Assembly (NCBI GenBank): GCA_022478985.1
Contig: JAKSZP010009490.1
Coordinates: 1-64,000, forward strand
Length of the DNA stretch: 64,000 nucleotides
Direction: 5' to 3'
Source: Massospora cicadina
Lineage: Eukaryota; Entomophthoromycota; Entomophthoromycetes; Entomophthorales; Entomophthoraceae
The notes under the pieces were generated by a model. That model had not been told where the DNA came from and did no database searches. It saw only the letters and a program-made list of their open reading frames with translations. Shown piece by piece: positions 32,381-41,705 of this stretch; the stretch's first letter is position 1; the number at the start of each line of letters is the position of its first letter. A program made the position numbers and the translations under genes.

Positions 32381-32795
32381 ATAACAGATATAAGCCATTT
32401 AAACTTTTATATGGACAAAGAGCTTCATCACCACCAATTTTATATTTTACAGTAGAACCAGCCTTGGTGATAAGTCTAGACCAATATTTAACTCGACTGG
32501 AAAATATTATGATCAAACTGAAACCTCTAACATTCAATGCTATATTGAAGAAAGGATTAGATTAGAAACAAGATGATCTTAACTGACTGGCGCTCATGGA
32601 ATACCATGATGGTGATAGGGTAGCCTATTACAATACCTATGGACTTGAAAGAAGAAACAAGTCGGACGCCTTATGGTTGGGTCTGTTTGAATTTAATGCC
32701 AAGTTGGCAACAGATGCCTATGTGATAAAAGGCACTGCTAATCGTTGTATAGTGAATAAGGTCCTTAGTAAGTACTTGACTTATTTAATCTAAGT
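32381..32795 (+). pseudogene. pol: M integrase, second part
   Basis: Continues the integrase interrupted at 17036: KPFKLLYGQRASSPPILYFTVEPAL, then LDQYLTRLENIMIKLKP, then the C-terminal domain (32596-32793 is open). It matches the Q integrase in order (KLLYGRKAVLPPIIYSVVEPTLGM). Confidence 0.85.
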
Positions 32796-33437
32796 GAAAA
32801 AAGATAAAAAATAATATAAAATAAAACATAGAAAAAAATATAATATAAAAGATAAAATATATATAATATATATATTATAAAAAAGTCCCTAAAAATTATA
32901 GGAAAATTGAAAATATATAATGAATATTGTTTTTTATTTCTTCTGCGATTTTGTGGCTCATGTGGTGTTTCTATTCCATTGTCATGGAGAGAAGGGGGAT
33001 AAACTACTATGGTAGTAAAGAAGAGCCAGTGGTGATGGACATCTGCTAAGACCAGTTCTTGTTGAAACTGGACCCGATTTTTTTGAAGTTGATTGTTAAG
33101 AAAGAAAACTCAAAGATCATCCTTGTTAATTTGTGAGAACCCTGGCATGATGTAAAACAGGCGTCCAGAAATTATTATTGTCAAAATCGATTGAATAGTC
33201 TTGGTAATGTATGTAGCTGTGGAACCTCATTTGTGTGAGGTGGCAATGAACTTGAAAAAGAGAAGAGGATGATGAACTGAACTACTGAGAATGGCCATGA
33301 TAAGATGAATCAAGCAAGGAGAAAGATCTAGCTCTGATGAAATCAATTTAACCATGCTGGCTAACTCATGTCATGAAACAAAGTGGCATCTACCTCAGAA
33401 ATTCTTTTAATGGATAATTTGGTCAAGCCGTGTGATG
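32796..33437 (+). other. M post-pol block without recognised gene
   Basis: An A/T-rich stretch (32796-32930) is followed by a purine tract (GGAGAGAAGGGGGATAA, 32985-33001) and about 430 bp with no recognised gene. The bases before the LTR (CAAGCCGTGTGATG) look like a decayed form of the Q polypurine tract CAAGAGGGGGGATG. Q and S have equivalent blocks of different length. Confidence 0.55.
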
Positions 33438-33862
33438 TGTTAGATTTTGGAATGCTCACATCGTCCAGCTTTGATAAATTATATATATAAATCTGTTTGT
33501 TCTTCTGGGGTTTGCTTTGTAATATGTAAACTATAGTAGATGTTGGATTTAATGCTGTGTGATACCTATTGTTTGGGTTTGTTTCCCTATAATATATTAA
33601 TATATTCTTAAATTTAATTCTGAATAATTTATTTTCCACTGGGGAAATATCCAACAATGTTTGTGAGAAGGTAATTGTTAGTTTAATTATCAACAATTAA
33701 GCTGTTTTATGTGGGTTAATTGGTTTTTGTCACCAATTGATAAGGGTTTTTTTATCTGCTAAAGCATTGACAACTCTTTTATTGGCAGTAACTTGCCAGT
33801 TACCCTTAAGTAATTCAACCTGATATTTATGGTTAAATGGTCTCTATTCATAATCAGGTTGC
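33438..33862 (+). repeat. M 3' LTR, first segment
   Basis: Starts TGTTAGATTTTGG and aligns with the 5' LTR across the K site (CTATAGTAGATGT against CTCTA-GTAGATGT). Ends with the GTTGC duplication of P. Confidence 0.75.
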
Positions 33863-35012
33863 TGTAAGTCCAGGGAACGTCCCATGAGTGTTGACCAGGC
33901 CCTCTTCCCGTTTCCAAACAAAAAGGCTCTGAAGAGGGTGGCAGTCCCTCTTGTCACCCAGGGTGATCTCGCCCACATGGTAGATGAGCGCTGGGTAACA
34001 GCCCTCCCTCTTCAGGTCCCTCCCCCGGTGCCCACATTTTCCTCTCCAGAACTGGTACGCCTGATTGGGGAACTTGCAACGACATTGCCAAAATTAATTC
34101 AATCAGTCCAAAAATGAGTGAAATGAGCCTGATGATTGGGATCCACATAGTTGAAAAGCAATGAAGTTTGACTCATCAGTCAGAATCACTGACAGTTTTG
34201 ATTCAGTCAACACCTCAATCATCAAAATTAACCCCCTCCCAAAATCATCAGGTATGATCCCCGACATGCAGGTAGCAGCATTGAACACCATTGGAGATAG
34301 TTCTAAGCTCTATTCCAGTCAATCTGGCATTGTGGCCAATGTAACACTTTTAACCAAATGAACAGCCCAGCGACCAGGCATGGGTGGGTTGGGCATCCCA
34401 AACCTGTTCCCAACCATTTGGGACCGCCCCTATGTGGGGTGGCCTTGGGTATTACTGTTGCTCGTCAGGCTAGATGCCATCACGCTAACAGCCAGAAATG
34501 CAGTTGAGTCTCAGTTTGGGCATTCAAGGTTGAACCAACATTGACTCAGCCTGCCACCAAATTCTTTGATGTCAGTTCCCAGTGAACTTATCTGTCCCCA
34601 TTCCTGTACACTTCGCTGGTTAGGTCAAACTTGAGGGACCCAATCCTGGATGGTTTCCTCTCAATTGACCACTATTTAATCTCTCGCATCACACTGAGAA
34701 AGTTGTTGGTCAATTTTTCTTTCCTAAATTTCCCATTAAAAACCTTTCCAAAAAGTTAGTTTTTATGTTAAAATAAACCGCCTTTTCTGCTGACCCTCAC
34801 ACTCCCCTCAGGGTTAATGGCCATACTTGTCTGGTATTTTATTTTGTGCCTGTATGAGATTCTGGCTCACCGGCAGTTTTTGGGAAAATTCCTTTCCAGT
34901 TCCATATCCGCCATACCAGCAGCAGTGCCTTTGGCATTCTGATTTGCCATTCGGGTGCTCTGGCACCTATGCTGGCAGGCTGGTCTAATTCTTACATGCT
35001 GTTTGCCTGACA
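33863..35012 (+). repeat. 5' LTR of P
   Basis: 1150 bp, ends TGTAAGTCC and CCTGACA. It includes a copy of the coding-capable U3 segment (open frame 33884-34117) that, in the 3' LTR, is the Pol C-terminus. No TGG-type primer site follows it. Confidence 0.93.
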
Positions 35013-35070
35013 TAATTGACCAACCATTATACTTAACCATTTCCGCCTTTCTTGTAGAGATTGCGCAGTA

Positions 35071-35340
35071 ATGGCCCCTCCTTTCCAACTGAACCAGGTT
35101 GTGAAGAAAATTTTCCCTCTCCACAATAGTCCAGTTCCACTCAAAACTTCAAACACACACCCCATAGTTGCCGTGACTATTTTGCCCATGTCAGTAGGAT
35201 CTGACATCCTGGCTTGCAACGGATTTACCTCCCATAAAAGCCTAGCGGTTTCCCCTGACCCCACTTCATCTCTTCAGTATCACTGGATTCATCCACAACT
35301 ACCAATAAAGAGAACTTCGCTTACTTCTTATTACCCATGA
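35071..35340 (+). pseudogene. P gag-protease junction fragment
   Basis: An 89-codon open frame with no capsid or zinc-knuckle motif. It lies where the end of gag or the start of pol would be and leads into the protease, which begins in another frame at 35337. What remains of gag may be here, but nothing identifies it positively. Confidence 0.35.
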
Positions 35341-35636
35341 AGATTAGTGTTGGGTCCCATATTGTCTCCTTTGAGGCCCTGGTGGACACTGGAGCCGCGG
35401 GCAATTTTATGTGTGTAGAACTGGCCCAGCAATTGGAACTTGGCCTGGATGCAGGTCCTTCGGTGATGGTTGCATCATCAGCCTCCCAAACCTCATACCT
35501 GGTTCGCCAACCAGTCACATTTTCAATACACCAGTTCAGCTTCTGTGACCGCTTTTCTGCTATGCCAAACTTGGTGTTTCTGGTGATCTTAATAGTGGGA
35601 TGGTGGCGCCGGCAACATATCAAAATCCACCTGTAA
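35337..35636 (+). CDS. pol: P aspartic protease
   Basis: 99 codons. The active site EALVDTGAAGNFM lies at residues 14-26 with the catalytic DTG intact, followed by LEL and an ASSAS-like flap region. The usual second hydrophobic-Gly (ILG) motif is damaged near the C-terminus (VILIVGWWRR). Such proteases act as homodimers inside the particle. Confidence 0.85.
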   Translation: MKISVGSHIVSFEALVDTGAAGNFMCVELAQQLELGLDAGPSVMVASSASQTSYLVRQPVTFSIHQFSFCDRFSAMPNLVFLVILIVGWWRRQHIKIHL

Positions 35637-35639
35637 CCT

Positions 35640-36558
35640 AACATGCTGTCATTCATTAATGATCAACTGGAGGGTGATTTACCCCTAATTGAAACTCTTA
35701 AGAAATCTCAAAATCGCAGCTTTATCACTACCCTCGTCTCTCCTGCGGGCATACCGTCCAATTTTCCAGAAAGCTTAATGCACTATCAAAGCATTTTTGA
35801 TTCTGAAAAGGCAAATTGTCTGCCTTCTCACACTGGATTTGACTGTGTATTCATATGACGGTGGAGTTGGTGAATATCAACTTCCCGTTGTATCCCCACA
35901 CAGCAGAGGAAGAGGCTGCGCTCAGCACTTGGTTGGACAATATGTTGAAAAAAGGGTGATTATTTAAGGAGACATCGCCAGTCGCGTCCCCATTGTCCTC
36001 ACTAAAAAGCCAATGGTTCCCTCCGCCCCTGCATGGACTATGGACACTTAAATAAAGTCACGGTTTCTGATCCCTACCCCCTGCCTTTAGAGCAGACAAT
36101 AATCCAAGCAATCGCCAAATCTTGGGTGTTTTCCAAGCTGGATATTGTCAACGCTTTTAACCAGATTTGGGTAATGAAAGGGCAATAATGGTTAACAGTG
36201 ATCTGGATGAAGTGAGGCATTTTCCAATTCCGCATAATGCCCTTTGGGCTGAAGAATGCCCCGCTACGTTTTAACGTATGATTGACAATGTACTGGGTGA
36301 CCTCTGGTTTACTTGCGCGGTCACATATATTGACAACATACTGGTTCACTCCCTGACTCCTGAATAACACGCTATTGACTTGGAAGTGGTCATGGCCGCC
36401 TTGCATAAGGCAGGCTTGTTCATTAAGCCTTCTAATTGTGAGTTCTATAAGGAGGAAGTTACCTTTCTTGGGAACCTCATCCTTAAAGATGGCTATGCAA
36501 TTCCTCCCAATAAGTTGGACACTATCTGAGAATGGCCAACTCTGACAACCCATAAACA
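35640..36558 (+). pseudogene. pol: P reverse transcriptase
   Basis: Broken by frameshifts near 35855, 35960, 36035, 36190 and 36365. Readable pieces: PSNFPESLMHYQSIFD (linker), VFSKLDIVNAFNQI (36128-36170), MPFGLKNAP (36237-36265), TYIDNILVHS (36327-36356) and VTFLGNLILKDGYAIPP. The catalytic pair is YIDN, so the second Asp is Asn. Confidence 0.85.
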
Positions 36559-37032
36559 ATGAAGTTTCTTGAGAACCATCATTTTTTTAAAAAAAATTCC
36601 CTGGCACTTTCCCAGCTTGCTACCCCACTCCACCCTCTTACAGGGAAGAATGCACCATTCCGCTGGATGCCCAAATACCAGCAGGTGTTCAAATCGATCA
36701 AAGAGGTGTTTTTATCCCCTCCCATTTTGAAACATGAGGATCCCACCAAGCCATATATCTTTGAATGTGATGCTTCGTCAGTAGCAGTGGGCGTAATGCT
36801 GCTTCAGGACCACGATGGTCTTGAACATCCAGTCACTTATTTTTCCCAAAAATTCACTACTACGGAGCAGCCTTGGGCCATTTATGACAAGGAACTGGCG
36901 GCTGTTGCATGGGCTTTAACTCATTGGCGATACCTGTTACAGGGTGCTCGTCATGAGCTAACAGTTCACACGGATCACCAGCCTCTCTTGTATTTTCATA
37001 AACCCCAGAAATTGGCACACCGGCAAGCATGA
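36559..37032 (+). CDS. pol: P RT thumb and RNase H
   Basis: 157 open codons. Residues 15-40 are the RT thumb (LATPLHPLTGKNAPFRW). RNase H follows with FECDASSVAVGVMLLQ (first Asp), YDKELAAVAWALTHWRYLLQG (Glu) and VHTDHQPL (Asp). The first catalytic triad members are all present. It ends at an in-frame TGA before the YKFVKGAFNVLPNFLS segment (37045-37257), which continues RNase H in another frame. Confidence 0.88.
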   Translation: MKFLENHHFFKKNSLALSQLATPLHPLTGKNAPFRWMPKYQQVFKSIKEVFLSPPILKHEDPTKPYIFECDASSVAVGVMLLQDHDGLEHPVTYFSQKFTTTEQPWAIYDKELAAVAWALTHWRYLLQGARHELTVHTDHQPLLYFHKPQKLAHRQA

Positions 37033-37493
37033 ACCTATTGGGACTTGTGCAGTTTCAATTTCAAATATAAATTTGTAAAAGGTGCGTTTAATGTACTTCC
37101 CAATTTCCTCAGCCAAAACCCCGCCCATTGTCCCAAAGATTTGGAAGAAGTAGATCTTGTTACCATTATTCCCGCTGCCCAAATTTTGACAATTGTTCCC
37201 CCTGTCATTTCTTTGGCCACCCACTCCCCTGTGCCCCACTTGTGGCTCAGGTCTTAGCCAGTCAAATGGCCTGCCCTGAAGGGGTGGAGTTATTTGAGCA
37301 ATTGACCCTTCAAAATCATAAAACACTCTCTGTACTCCTTGGTGGAAGGACTCATCTATTTTAGGTCAAGAATTTGGGTTCCTCCTCTTTTCTGAACTGA
37401 GGTATTTCATGCGCATTATGACCCTCCCACAATTGGCCATCCGGGCAACAAAAATGCTTCAAACTGATTAAGCAAACCTATAAAAGGGAAGGC
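37033..37493 (+). pseudogene. pol: P RNase H end to integrase zinc finger
   Basis: Broken frames. FNFKYKFVKGAFNVLPNFLSQNP is the RNase H end with the N-x-x-A-D-x-L-S pattern degraded. The H-x3-H part of the integrase finger is near 37420-37470 (HYDPPTIGHPG-like, across a frameshift). Confidence 0.75.
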
Positions 37494-38213
37494 TTGATGA
37501 AGAAAGTTCCGATTTGGATTGCCAATTGTGTTACCTGCGCTCAGGCAAAGTCAGACCGCTCAGGAAGGAAGGGACTCCTACACCCATTACAACAGGCAGA
37601 GGGTCCATGGACATTGGTGTCTGTGGACTTTATTGTCAAACTCCCTTGTTCCAATAGGTTCACGGCAGTGATGGTGGCGTTTGATCGCTTCACAAAATTT
37701 TCCTTTTTTATTCCCTGTACTTCTGCAATCATGTCTGAAGAGACTGCTCAGCTCTTTATTCGTCATGTGTTCTCGATGTTTGGTCTCCCACAGGAGATCA
37801 TCAGTGACCGTGGACCCCAATTTACAGCGCGTTTTTGGAATGAGCTATTGTCCATCCTAAAAATCACCCCCTGTCGCTCCACTGCTTACCACCCACAATC
37901 TGACGGGCAGAACAAGCGTGTTAACCAAATTTTGGAACAGTATTTGCGCTGTTACGCTCTGACCGCCCATGATACTTGTGCGAATGACCTCCCTCTAACC
38001 CAGTTTGCTTATAACAATGGAACTCACGACTCTACAGGGTTTTCTCCCTATGAGGCAACGTTAGGGTATAACCCCTTCTTTTTGGTCAGTCCTTGTATAT
38101 GCCCAGAGGTTCCTGCTGCCACAGATCACGTTGAGCATATCCAGTTGACTCAGTCCTTAGTCCAGGAGCACCTCACAAAAGCTATTGATGATTATAAGTG
38201 GTTTGCATATTGA
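37494..38213 (+). CDS. pol: P integrase core, catalytic Glu changed to Lys
   Basis: 239 codons. The C-x2-C of the finger is CVTC (residues 12-15). Catalytic Asp45 (VSVDF) and Asp105 (ISDRGPQF) are present. The Glu expected 35 residues on is Lys141 (GQNKRV in place of GQTERV). The C-terminal part holds YNNGTHDSTGFSPYEATLGY. The frame stops at a TGA at 38211. One of the longest open frames in the window, yet the enzyme is inactive by this change. Confidence 0.9.
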   Translation: MMKKVPIWIANCVTCAQAKSDRSGRKGLLHPLQQAEGPWTLVSVDFIVKLPCSNRFTAVMVAFDRFTKFSFFIPCTSAIMSEETAQLFIRHVFSMFGLPQEIISDRGPQFTARFWNELLSILKITPCRSTAYHPQSDGQNKRVNQILEQYLRCYALTAHDTCANDLPLTQFAYNNGTHDSTGFSPYEATLGYNPFFLVSPCICPEVPAATDHVEHIQLTQSLVQEHLTKAIDDYKWFAY

Positions 38214-38518
38214 AAACGCCTTCCCAGTCATGATATTGCAGTGGGCTCTCACGTCATGTTGGACACTCGCCACCTACGGATGCTGGTACCTTCCTGTAAG
38301 TCTTTAAGAAAACGTTTGGGTCCCCACCTGGTTGAGGAGACTTGGGCAATGGTGCGTTTTTAAAAACTTTCAGCTCATTGGAAATAGCTTTTATCTTTCA
38401 TGTGACCCTGTTGTCCCCGTTCAAAGGGCTCATCCCCGCTGAACCTGAATCTATTGTTACCAAGGATGTGGAAGAAGCCAAGGTAGAAAACATCTTAGCA
38501 TCCCGCAAATCCTGGTAG
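38214..38518 (+). pseudogene. pol: P integrase C-terminal domain
   Basis: Broken frames carry the expected SHVMLDTRHLR, KRLGPHLVEE-like and HVTLLSPFKGLIP patterns, leading into the chromodomain at 38519. Confidence 0.75.
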
Positions 38519-39001
38519 TTGGTCCAGTATCTTGTGGCCTGGAAAGGGTATCCGGCTTATGAGAACAGTTGGGTTAAGGCTCATGATTGCGCTAACTGCA
38601 TGGAGCTGGTTGAGACATTTAACGAATCTCATAGTAAACGCCCCCCATCCCCCCAAAAGGTCGCTATGGTAATGGCGATCAAGCTAGTCAAGGCGCTCAA
38701 GAATGTGGCCCTCATGCAGTTTCCTGGTGGCGACGCTCTTCCTTTGGAAAAAGGAAAGGGTAATGTAAGTCCAGGGGAACGTCCCCTGTGTGTCAACTGG
38801 GCCCTCTTCCCATTTCCAAACAAAAAGGCTCCAAAGAGGGTGGCGGTCCCTCTTGTCACCCAGGGTGATCTTGCCCACATGGTAGATGAGCGCTGGGTAA
38901 CAGCCCTCCCTCTTCAGGTCCCTCCCCCGGTGCCCACATTTTCCTCTCCAGAACTGGTACGCCTGATTGGGGAAGTTTGCACTAAAAATTGCCAAAATTA
39001 A
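38519..39001 (+). CDS. pol: P chromodomain with C-terminal tail read from the 3' LTR
   Basis: The chromodomain half is VQYLVAWKGYPAYENSWVKAHD (residues 2-23), where the aromatic cage is partly readable. The frame continues through the polypurine tract (GGAAAAAGGAAAGGGTAA, 38746-38763, read as Lys/Gly codons) and enters the LTR at 38764, staying open for another 79 codons of Pro-rich sequence. The tail is therefore LTR-encoded, as in K. Confidence 0.85.
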   Translation: MVQYLVAWKGYPAYENSWVKAHDCANCMELVETFNESHSKRPPSPQKVAMVMAIKLVKALKNVALMQFPGGDALPLEKGKGNVSPGERPLCVNWALFPFPNKKAPKRVAVPLVTQGDLAHMVDERWVTALPLQVPPPVPTFSSPELVRLIGEVCTKNCQN

Positions 39002-39919
39002 GTCAATCAGTCCAAAAATGAGTGGAAATGAGCCTGATGATTGGGATCCACATAGTTGAAAAGGAATGAGGTTTGACTCATCAGTCGGAATCACCGACAG
39101 TTTTGATTCAGTCAACACCTCAATCATCAAAATTAACCCCCTCCCAAAATCATCAGGTATGATCCCCGACATGCAGGTAGCAGCATTGAACACCATTGGA
39201 GATAGTTCGAATCTCCCTTACAGTCAATTGGGCGTTGCAGCCAACACAACACTTTTAACCAAATGAACAGCCCAGCGACCAGGCATGGGTGGGTTTGGCA
39301 TCCCAAACCTGTTACCAACCATTTTGGGACTGCCCCTACATGGGGTGGCCTTGGGGATTCCTGTTGCTCGTCAGGCTAGATGCCTTTGTGCTAACTGCCA
39401 GAAATGCAGTTGAGTCTCAGTTTGGGCATTCAAGGTTGAACCAACAGTGACTCAGCCTGCCGCCAAATTCTTTGATGTTGGTTCCCAGTGAACTTATCTG
39501 TCCCTATTCCCAAATAATTCACCAGTTAGGTTGGACTTGAGGGACCCAATCCCAGCTTGTTTCCTCTCCAATTGACCACTATTTAATCTCTCGCATCACA
39601 CTGAGAAAGTTGTTGGTCAATTTTTCTTTCCTAAATTTCCCATTAAAAACCTTTCCAAAAAATTAATTTTTATGTTAAAATAAACCGCCTTTTCTGCCGA
39701 CCCTCACACTCCCCTCAGGGTTAATGGCCATACTTGTCTGGTATTTTATTTTGTGCCTGTATGAGATTCTGGCTCACCGGCAATTTGTGGGAAAATTTCT
39801 TTCCAGTTTCATATCCGTTGTACCAGCAGCAGTGCCTTTGGCATTCTGGTTTGCCATTTGGGTGCTCTGGCACCTAGGCTGGCAGGCTGATCTAATTCTT
39901 ACATGCTTTTTTCCTGACA
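38764..39919 (+). repeat. 3' LTR of P
   Basis: 1156 bp; ends as in the 5' copy and followed by GTTGC. Confidence 0.93.
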
Positions 39920-39924
39920 GTTGC

Positions 39925-40501
39925 TAGCTTGAAAAGGTAAATCCACTGGGGTTGGAATCAGGCGTTAACACGATGTTTTTGGAATTCAACCCAGAAAGGG
40001 TTGTAATCTAGTCAGCAGCAGAAACCGTCTAGGCAAGTGAGGTGTTCATCAATTTAGATGACTCTTAAGGTTAAGTTCATTTGCAAAGGATTCCATTCCC
40101 AATGGGGCGCCAATGGAAGAATTGAGCACCAAAGCTTATATAAACCCCTAGTTATTTTAATGAAAACAGATCTTTTGGAAGACAATTATTCAAATAATTA
40201 TACAATTTTTCTGTGCTCTTGTGATTAGAAACTGAAGAGATAGTTAATCTTATCTATTTTGTCTTGTCATGACTGTTGTGACTAGAGTTAAAGGGATAGT
40301 TATCCCTTATCCAATTGTTTTTCCAGTAATCTTGTGTGAAGATTTGTAGGGATTGTTTACCTTGTCCAGAAGCGCCTTCATGTTACCAGAAGTAAAAGTG
40401 TTAGCACCTATCTAGCAGTGTACATCAAGCCAAGTTTAATACCTTAGTTGTGAATAACTCAACTGGATTATTGTCTTCATACACTTATCACTGTACCCTT
40501 T
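39925..40501 (+). repeat. M 3' LTR, second segment
   Basis: Resumes after P and aligns with the M 5' LTR from about 10190. Three units of about 50-60 bp in the transcribed part (40218-40370) each start with TTGTG and contain a hairpin or its trace: AGATA/TATCT (40238-40255), AAGGGATAGTTATCCCTT (40291-40308) and a weaker third copy. Confidence 0.7.
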
Positions 40502-41654
40502 TGTTGGGATTTTTGCTCATATCTCCATCCTGCTAGATTACCTGGAATTGCAAGGGGAAAATTCCCTAAGGCGAAGTGAATTGGAAATTGGTTGGCCCGA
40601 GTTTTGAAGTAACTACTTTTTGGGGATTTTGGGATATTCGCCTGGTTGTATCTGTCTAGGGTCAATCCAGAAAAATATTTAAGAATTCATTGGGTGGAGT
40701 TGCTGACGAAATAGGGGCATCTGATATTGAATAACTATCAGGTGTACTGATTGGGATCAGTCAGGTTTCATCACTGACAGATTGGGAATGAATAGCAAGT
40801 TGCAAGGCGAGTGATGCTGCCTGCAACTAGCAAATCAATTGGTTGGTGCATGACCTGCCTTAATGGGTAATAAGTCCCATTACCTAAGCAGGTCGCTAGC
40901 CAAATATGGTTGGTTTGCTTGGATTGAGAGGAAAACGTTAGGAACACATTATATGACTCTTTCCGTTTTAGGTCTTGAGGATGTTACTGACGGAATCCTA
41001 GCCAGAATGTGGAAGACCATCGCTGCCAAGACAAGGATGGGTGATTCAATGGTAATGGCTGCCATTTCATCAAAGAGGTGCCAACTGAGGGTTAGACGAC
41101 CAAATCCCCACTATAAATTCCCTAGGGTTCATTTATAATAAAAAAGGAGTAATTATGAGAACAGAGTTATATATAGTTTTAGTTATTCATTTGGTATATA
41201 GTTTAAGAAGTAAACTATCATCAGCTTCCATTGTGCTATTCTTTCTCAAGGATATTATTGCTGTGTGCGATAAATGGAAGACTCTTGGAGAAAAGAGTAA
41301 AGATCTGAGTGGGGATCTAGAGAAGAAGGAGACACAATCAGGGATAGCTGCTTACTGTGTGTTGGACCAAATAGACTGTTATCAGGGTATCTCAGCGAAG
41401 ATCAGGTTGGACAGAACAAGGGAACGAATCCCTACAATTACAACATCACAACTATTTAATCAGGAATACTGGCCGAGCGTTGGTCCAAAATATAAGAATT
41501 CATACTCAACTATGGATAATAGTCATCATACTATTATAAATTAATAATCCATTCTACTATACAACGCAACGAAGTGCATGAGTAAACTGAACCTGTGCAG
41601 TAAAAAGGTTACTAGGATTGTTGCCAATATAACCCAAACTAGTTAATTTTTACA
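40502..41654 (+). repeat. Solo LTR A2 in the M 3' LTR
   Basis: 1153 bp, aligning with A1. Flanks CCTTT (40497-40501) and CTTTT (41655-41659) fit an eroded duplication, and M LTR sequence (TTAACTCAAGCACAC, then CCTGTGCAGT) resumes to the right. The TATA box is at 41112-41119. Confidence 0.78.
41155..41544 (+). other. Open frame within LTR A2, probably not a gene
   Basis: 129 codons with no recognised motif, starting about 40 bp after the TATA box. In A1 the same frame is broken by indels, so the frame is not conserved between copies. Most likely chance. Confidence 0.3.
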
Positions 41655-41659
41655 CTTTT

Positions 41660-41705
41660 GATCTTTAATCAACGTTAACTCAAGCACACTTTGAACCTGT
41701 GCAGT
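41660..41705 (+). repeat. M 3' LTR, third segment (end)
   Basis: Short remainder with the CCTGTGCAGT block. It stops earlier than the 5' LTR; U RT begins directly afterwards, so the true end of M was lost or recombined. Confidence 0.5.

Larger units (their letters stand above)
33863..39919 (+). mobile_element. Element P: chromodomain Gypsy element without gag
   Basis: LTRs at 33863-35012 and 38764-39919 are flanked by a perfect duplication GTTGC (33858-33862 and 39920-39924). The internal 3.75 kb starts almost at the protease, so most of gag is missing. Protease, RT, RNase H, integrase and chromodomain follow on the plus strand with a handful of breaks. LTRs are very similar, with mainly C/T and G/A differences, so P is one of the younger elements. 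Confidence 0.93.
6148..41705 (+). mobile_element. Element M: old Ty3/Gypsy element split by five insertions
   Basis: The 5' LTR is at 6148-6229 plus 9866-10979, the internal region at 10980-33437 and the 3' LTR at 33438-33862, 39925-40501 and about 41660-41705. Insertions K, X, N, P and A2 interrupt it. Gag, protease, RT, RNase H and integrase remnants occur in normal order on the plus strand. The 3' LTR lacks roughly the last 50-100 bp present in the 5' copy, and sequence to its right is already U, so the right border is uncertain. The two LTRs are strongly diverged, consistent with M being among the oldest insertions here. Confidence 0.8.

Noticed and set aside
36074..36559. 161-codon minus-strand open frame
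   Set aside because: Antisense of P RT; the plus strand reads SKLDIVNAFNQI and YIDN in this interval.
38684..39196. 170-codon minus-strand open frame in the P LTR
   Set aside because: Antisense of the P pol tail and LTR U3; the frame is altered in the 5' LTR copy.
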